A stretch of DNA of 64,000 bases. Origin: Lumnitzera littorea (lineage: Eukaryota; Streptophyta; Magnoliopsida; Myrtales; Combretaceae). The stretch is taken from positions 89,347,049 to 89,411,048 of the forward strand of contig JAMXBB010000009.1 of the NCBI GenBank assembly GCA_024138015.1, read 5' to 3'. Position numbers and translations under genes: made by a program. Below are positions 59,767 through 64,000 of this stretch, piece after piece. Below the pieces are notes generated by a model. That model was not told the DNA's origin and did not search any database. It saw only the letters and a list, made by a program, of their open reading frames with translations. Positions within the stretch are counted from its first letter, which is position 1; each line of letters starts with the position of its first letter.

Positions 59767-60544
59767 CTAAGGTTTTCACCACAAAGAAAAGGCTTACATA
59801 ATGATATCACCCAAATATCATGCACAAGACAGCTTAAGCATTATGTATAAAAGTTGGCATGTATTTCACAGGCAATTCTATTTCTTCAAAGCCAAGTTCA
59901 CTAGTAGGACTGGTATGATGGTATGATTCATTGGCTAAAATCTTTCTTCTGTGGGGTTTGGATCAAATAACAGGTGAGGTCTATACCAAGCCAGCACACT
60001 ACTCAGAAGAATCTAACATTTTATTTCATACTCCAAATCATGAAAACTGCTCAGGGAAAGAGCTCAAATGCATCAACCTGGTCAAATAACAGGGATAATT
60101 GATCTTGCCCAATTTCTTTTCTTCTTCATATGTAAACCAAAAGTTGAACCCTACAACTATCATTAAGTGCACATCCTGGGCTCCACACCCTGCTGCTTAT
60201 ACCCAATCAACCAATACACTGCATGCAGCCTAGTGCAATCAAATTCTGGACCCCATTACAAACATCCCACCCGAATCATACATTTAATTTATTCAGGTAA
60301 CCTTCTTCTTGAAGACCTAGACAGAAACAACCAGCCTGCATTTTCATGACCTAATGCCCAACTTCATCCATCATTTGGTCAAGCCCATCTTCTTAACCTT
60401 GCAATCATTCACTCTCTTAATCCAGCTCCAAAATAAAAATAAATAAATAAATTAATAACTGTATTTACCCTAACCAAATCTTCCCAATTGTCTCTCTATT
60501 TCAGTGGACACATATACACCAAAAAATCTGTATCTGTATGTATT
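59767..60544. other. SDH5 upstream intron, no gene seen
   Basis: Lies upstream of an SDH5 acceptor, so it is presumably intronic. No targeting-peptide exon could be recognised. The frames present are short and unremarkable. Confidence 0.4.
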
Positions 60545-62430
60545 TCTTGTAAATTTTTTCTGAAAACAGGTTATTTATTGATACAAGACTGCCCTTCAAA
60601 TTATGTCAAGGACAGGCTACATTGTGTTTAGATAAATCCTCCGACACATAAGAATTTATCAAAAATGCAGGACAATATTGAAGAAAAATAGTCTTTCTTG
60701 CATTGCCTACTTGACTAAAACAAGACCAGTATAACATTCTGGACCTAGGAGGCTATCACCTTCAGGGGCACAAAAATGTTGGCCAAATAGTGTTACTAAT
60801 ATTACAGGGAAGAGGGCTCCAAGGTTGCTCTACCCTACCCTATGTGGAAAAAAGGAGATTATTTGACAAGGACCACAGACTTGAGCATCCCCATGCAGTT
60901 TACTAGCATTACCCTCAACAAATCCAATTTACAACAACCTAGCATTATCCTCCATAAGTCCAACTTCACCAAGAAAAACACTTCACCATACCTCCTGTCA
61001 AACAACATCAATTACCTTTGATGCCATTCTCCTTGAAAGCAATTGGATGAAGAAGACATAAGCACCTTAGTGATTTATGCAGCAAAACAACTACTCTTTT
61101 ATATGCTGTTTCGGGAATGCCATCCATCCACTCTTCAAATATACCGAATTGCCGTGCAATACTTTCAAAATCTTCTTGGTCTTTGTAATTTATGCACACA
61201 TCATTGGTCATATCATAAGCCATCAAAAAAGCATCAACTCCACCAACGAGTTTGACTTTTTTTCACCATTTCAGCAAAATGTTTTCTATACTAGTCCTCC
61301 ATGAGATAGTACATGTCCATTGGCTTCCCATCCGCCTGGGCATCATTAAGTTTGATTGGTGCAAGATTTTTGTGGAAAAATTGCCCTAAACGAGATTAAT
61401 GCATGCCAAAATTGCACATTCTGCACCACTCTGGTCAAATAAATCGGCATCCTTTGGGGTTCTCGTGTAGCCTCAGCCAATCATCCTAGTACGCCTTTGG
61501 CCATTTCAGACACAGCTCATCAAACATACATCTAGTCAACATCCATGCAAGACCTGGGAAAAACCAGAGCAATACAGTATCTACGGATCAAAACCGAACT
61601 GTTTTGCCCATTGTCATTCAATGAGGAAACAGCCACAATGGTATCCTTCTCCATAAGAGATGCTACAGTCTCAAACTGGTGAAAAAAAAAGAAAACGTTT
61701 AGTCATAACTTCAAAGAAAAAAGAAAAACTTTCTGACCTTCTACACCCCCATTTTATTTGGCATTTCCTTATAGCGGAATTGGCACAGGAAACCTGTCAA
61801 AACTTAAGAGGCGATGCTCTCTGCCAAGACAATTTCTTTTCCCATAGTGGGGAAAGCAGTGGAATCCAAGGCTAGTAAAACAGGTGTAATTTCATATCAT
61901 CTTCAAGAATATAACCCAGCTGAAATATGCTAGTAAAATAATTCAATCCAAGGTCCATTTGTAATGACATGCAACATCTTAGTTCGCAACCTACTCCCAT
62001 GGACTCGCAGTTTGCACAAGGTGATCATAGCTTTATGCCTCATCTCTATGGCTGAAACTGATCCATCCTGGGATACAAAAGGTGGGTACTTCAAAGCAAT
62101 AGGACACTGATGTTTTAATTTGCAGGGTTCTCTCAAGATAGCCTGTTCAATTGCATGCCATGATCACTACAGCAGCCAACAAAACATGCAAAGGGTCAGT
62201 TATCCTGTGGCCTTTTCCATCCAAGATCCTCAACAAGTTTTCATCGGTCCACATTCTTGTTCTTGCCGTTTCTTCTCTTCTTCTAGCACAACAATCCGTC
62301 TTTGTTGCATGCCTATCAATTACTAATTGCATCTGACATGTACGATGGTTCTTTGGTGCCCCAAAAAGTCTGCATCTGGATGTAAATGAAAGCAGCAGCA
62401 GCAACGAGATGGAGGAAATGAAAGTCTCAT
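60545..62430 (-). pseudogene. GNTI: N-acetylglucosaminyltransferase I retrocopy, degenerate
   Basis: The minus strand holds nearly the whole GnTI (glycosyltransferase family 13, Golgi, first step of complex N-glycan formation), in broken frames. The membrane anchor AAAFIYIQM is at 62373-62399 and the coiled stem EEEKKRQEQEC at 62251-62283. AAVVIMACN, KYPPFVSQDGS and the metal-binding LEDDM (EDD at 61896-61904) follow. SLNDNGQ, DELCLKWPKAY, YKDQEDFESIARQFGIFEEW and GIPETAYK come next. The coding remnant ends at 61008, and a 3' untranslated-like tail with AATAAATAA reaches about 60545. Plant GnTI genes have many introns, but here the frame is contiguous apart from about 200 bases at 61676-61874. 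It looks like a retrocopy inside an SDH5 intron. At least five frameshifts or stops. Confidence 0.75.
61676..61874 (-). other. Intron-like insertion in the GnTI retrocopy
   Basis: Between LEDDM...FY and FETVASLMEKD the minus strand has about 200 non-coding bases. They end in a long pyrimidine tract and CACCAG, a textbook splice acceptor. The donor side is decayed. Confidence 0.5.
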
Positions 62431-62844
62431 GTAAATTTACCTAAATTTGGATCTAATCCTCTCCCTCTCTCTCCTTTGCTCTCCCCTGCTATCCCTTCCC
62501 CAAAACCCAGCAACCCCACAACCACCACAAGCTCTAGACTAACTATTTTGTGAAAGTAGATAATTTAAGTATGCCTTAATTGAACTTAAATTAACTATTA
62601 TAGGAGCAATTTAAGTTTTAACTAAAACCGAACACTAATTCTATTAGATTTAACCTATTCTTTTAAAAACATTTTCTCAAATATGTCCAATAAACATAGT
62701 AATTTCCTATAAGGACAAATTATTTTTATTTTCATTACTTTTAGGACTTAAATGTCTCGAGCTAATTTTTAAGGCTCAAAGTTTATTGTGTTAATTATTT
62801 AGCTTGGCTGTAAAACATTAAATATTATCTGTGTTTAAAATGCG

Positions 62845-62920
62845 AAGCAAGTAATAGCACAGTTGGTAAGTATTGGAATGTAGGCAAAGAAGGTCTGTTG
62901 GGTCCGAAACTTGTTATACT
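62845..62920 (+). repeat. Possible tRNA-derived SINE head
   Basis: TAGCACAGTTGGTAAG resembles an A box with its D-arm. GGTCTGTTGGGTCCGAAAC, some 40 bases later, resembles a B box. No body or tail was confirmed. Confidence 0.3.
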
Positions 62921-63895
62921 TACTTGGGTGAATGTTTTTTCCTCTTCTCAAGCTTCATTGGTTGACTTCATCTTCTCCAGGAGCTTAATGAAACTGTAGA
63001 AATGGAGAAAAGAAACCATCATGACCGCAACCCTTTTTTTTCCCGATTTAACCCATTTTTTCACCAAATCCATTCAAATAAAATGCAGTAATTAATAGAT
63101 GACATAAAGTACTTTTGAACCTGATTCATGTCCAAATTTATCCATTTTATTTTGCTTGATTTGTGCCATGTAATAAAAACTAGGCAATCTAATTGCTAAA
63201 GTAAGAAAAAGCAGGCTTAAAAAGGACATTTTAACCATTCATTTCAATTAAATTAAATCAAATTGCTTTGAAATTGAGATATTTTCAATCAAAACACATT
63301 AAAAATAATCTTTTGAATTAATTCTGATTTTGAACTTTCCATCACTTCAACATTCTTTCATAAGCTTAAATTAGAGTTTTTACTCTCTATCATAAATCCG
63401 CTCGTTTTCTCTTTCGATAAAACCATCATTTTAGTGGTTTGTAAACAAAAATATCTACTCCACCAACCTATTCATATGTAAGAATTTTACTAACCATCAT
63501 TAACTCATTTCAAAAAACCACCAAGGAAGTTCCCATACTCTTTCTCTAAACCTTATTCCAAACAAACTTTTTACCTCTATAAACCCCATAAAAATGCTTT
63601 TCCCACCTGAAAAGCTCATCAAATCAAGCCCTTTTACATCCTTTTAATCGTTGTTGTTGGTTACTCACGACTTAACCTATCTACTTGAACCCGATCAAAC
63701 CTCCACCTAAACTCACTCAAAGACCCAAGGCTTGACCAAATTACACCAAGTTAGTTTTATTTTATTTATTTCTTTTATTCATTTTATTTTATTATTATTA
63801 TTTTCTTTTCTTCTTCTTTTTTTCTCCAACTAATATTATTTAGAATGATTTTTTTCCTTTTCTTTATGTAAAATCTTCATCCTTTTTTTTTTTAA

Positions 63896-63920
63896 AAAGA
63901 AAAGAAAAGAAAAGAAAAGT
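63896..63920 (+). repeat. (AAAAG)n simple repeat
   Basis: About five AAAAG units after a run of T and A. Confidence 0.85.
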
Positions 63921-64000
63921 TTCTTGCTAGAAATTTTACTCTTTTATTTTATTTTTAATTTTTTAAGAGAAAAGTTTCTTTAAAGATAGTTATTTCAAAA

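Larger units (their letters stand above)
62431..64000. other. Non-coding AT-rich region
   Basis: A CT-rich stretch at 62460-62500 may be the retrocopied GnTI 5' untranslated region. The rest has pyrimidine-rich runs (63760-63890) and no supported gene, and no SDH5 first exon that I can recognise. Confidence 0.45.

Noticed and set aside
62120..62404. Overlapping 60-85 codon frames on both strands
   Set aside because: They are fragments or shadows of the frameshifted GnTI copy on the minus strand.
1..64000. Ribosomal RNA genes, organelle DNA insertions or bacterial operon features
   Set aside because: No rRNA-like blocks, ribosome binding sites or operon-like gene runs were seen.

Overview
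This is a nuclear plant DNA window, most likely from a eudicot. Two observations support that: it is AT-rich and packed with Ty3/gypsy LTR retrotransposons of plant type, and its only host-derived sequences are split by GT-AG introns or are retrocopies of plant/mitochondrial and Golgi enzymes. I cannot name the species. About 56 kb of the 64 kb (1-56012) is nested, decayed retroelements. Almost every reading frame there carries stops and frameshifts, so nothing in it should be read as a working gene.

Layout. Element A, an Athila-like Ty3/gypsy element on the + strand, runs from before position 1 to about 45636. It has a partial 5' LTR, a tRNA-Asp-type primer site, gag, protease, RT/RNase H, integrase, an env-position ORF with an acidic tail, a polypurine tract and a 3' LTR. 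Five insertions split it. K is a solo LTR at 2485-5556. B is a chromovirus at 8719-27086. I is a minus-strand chromovirus at 31111-39674 that itself contains solo LTR J at 34152-36306. L is a solo LTR at 40101-43751. A MITE-like insert sits in the 3' LTR at about 44957-45315. Inside B is solo LTR C (12719-24392). C is split by a second + strand chromovirus D (13221-23478), and D is split by solo LTRs F (17768-20131, +) and E (22011-23380, -). The nesting is therefore five levels deep: A, B, C, D, then F and E. Exact 5-bp target-site duplications support C (GCTCC), D (AAAGA), F (ATGGT) and J (TACAC).

Right of A lies H (45676-56012, minus strand, target duplication TCAAT). H carries only gag and protease remnants between its LTRs and hosts a complete but dead minus-strand chromovirus, G (46524-53262).

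The last 8 kb (56013-64000) is different. It holds three minus-strand exons of succinate dehydrogenase subunit 5 (SDH5; 58273-59766) and a dead, mostly intronless copy of N-acetylglucosaminyltransferase I (GnTI; coding remnant 61008-62430). It also holds a 209-bp tandem duplication and possible tRNA-derived SINEs. SDH5 has one in-frame TAG that coincides with a usable alternative splice acceptor.

The most unusual signals are not genes. LTRs F and J share a tRNA-like segment with Pol III-style boxes in U3, and a small hairpin near the LTR end. The H LTRs carry an array of palindromic ~30-bp units that differs by about five units between the two ends. Element A has two small hairpins with AGGA in the loop, each followed by a purine-rich tract, one after the last ORF and one just before the 3' LTR. 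All calls come from reading the sequence; no database search was run.
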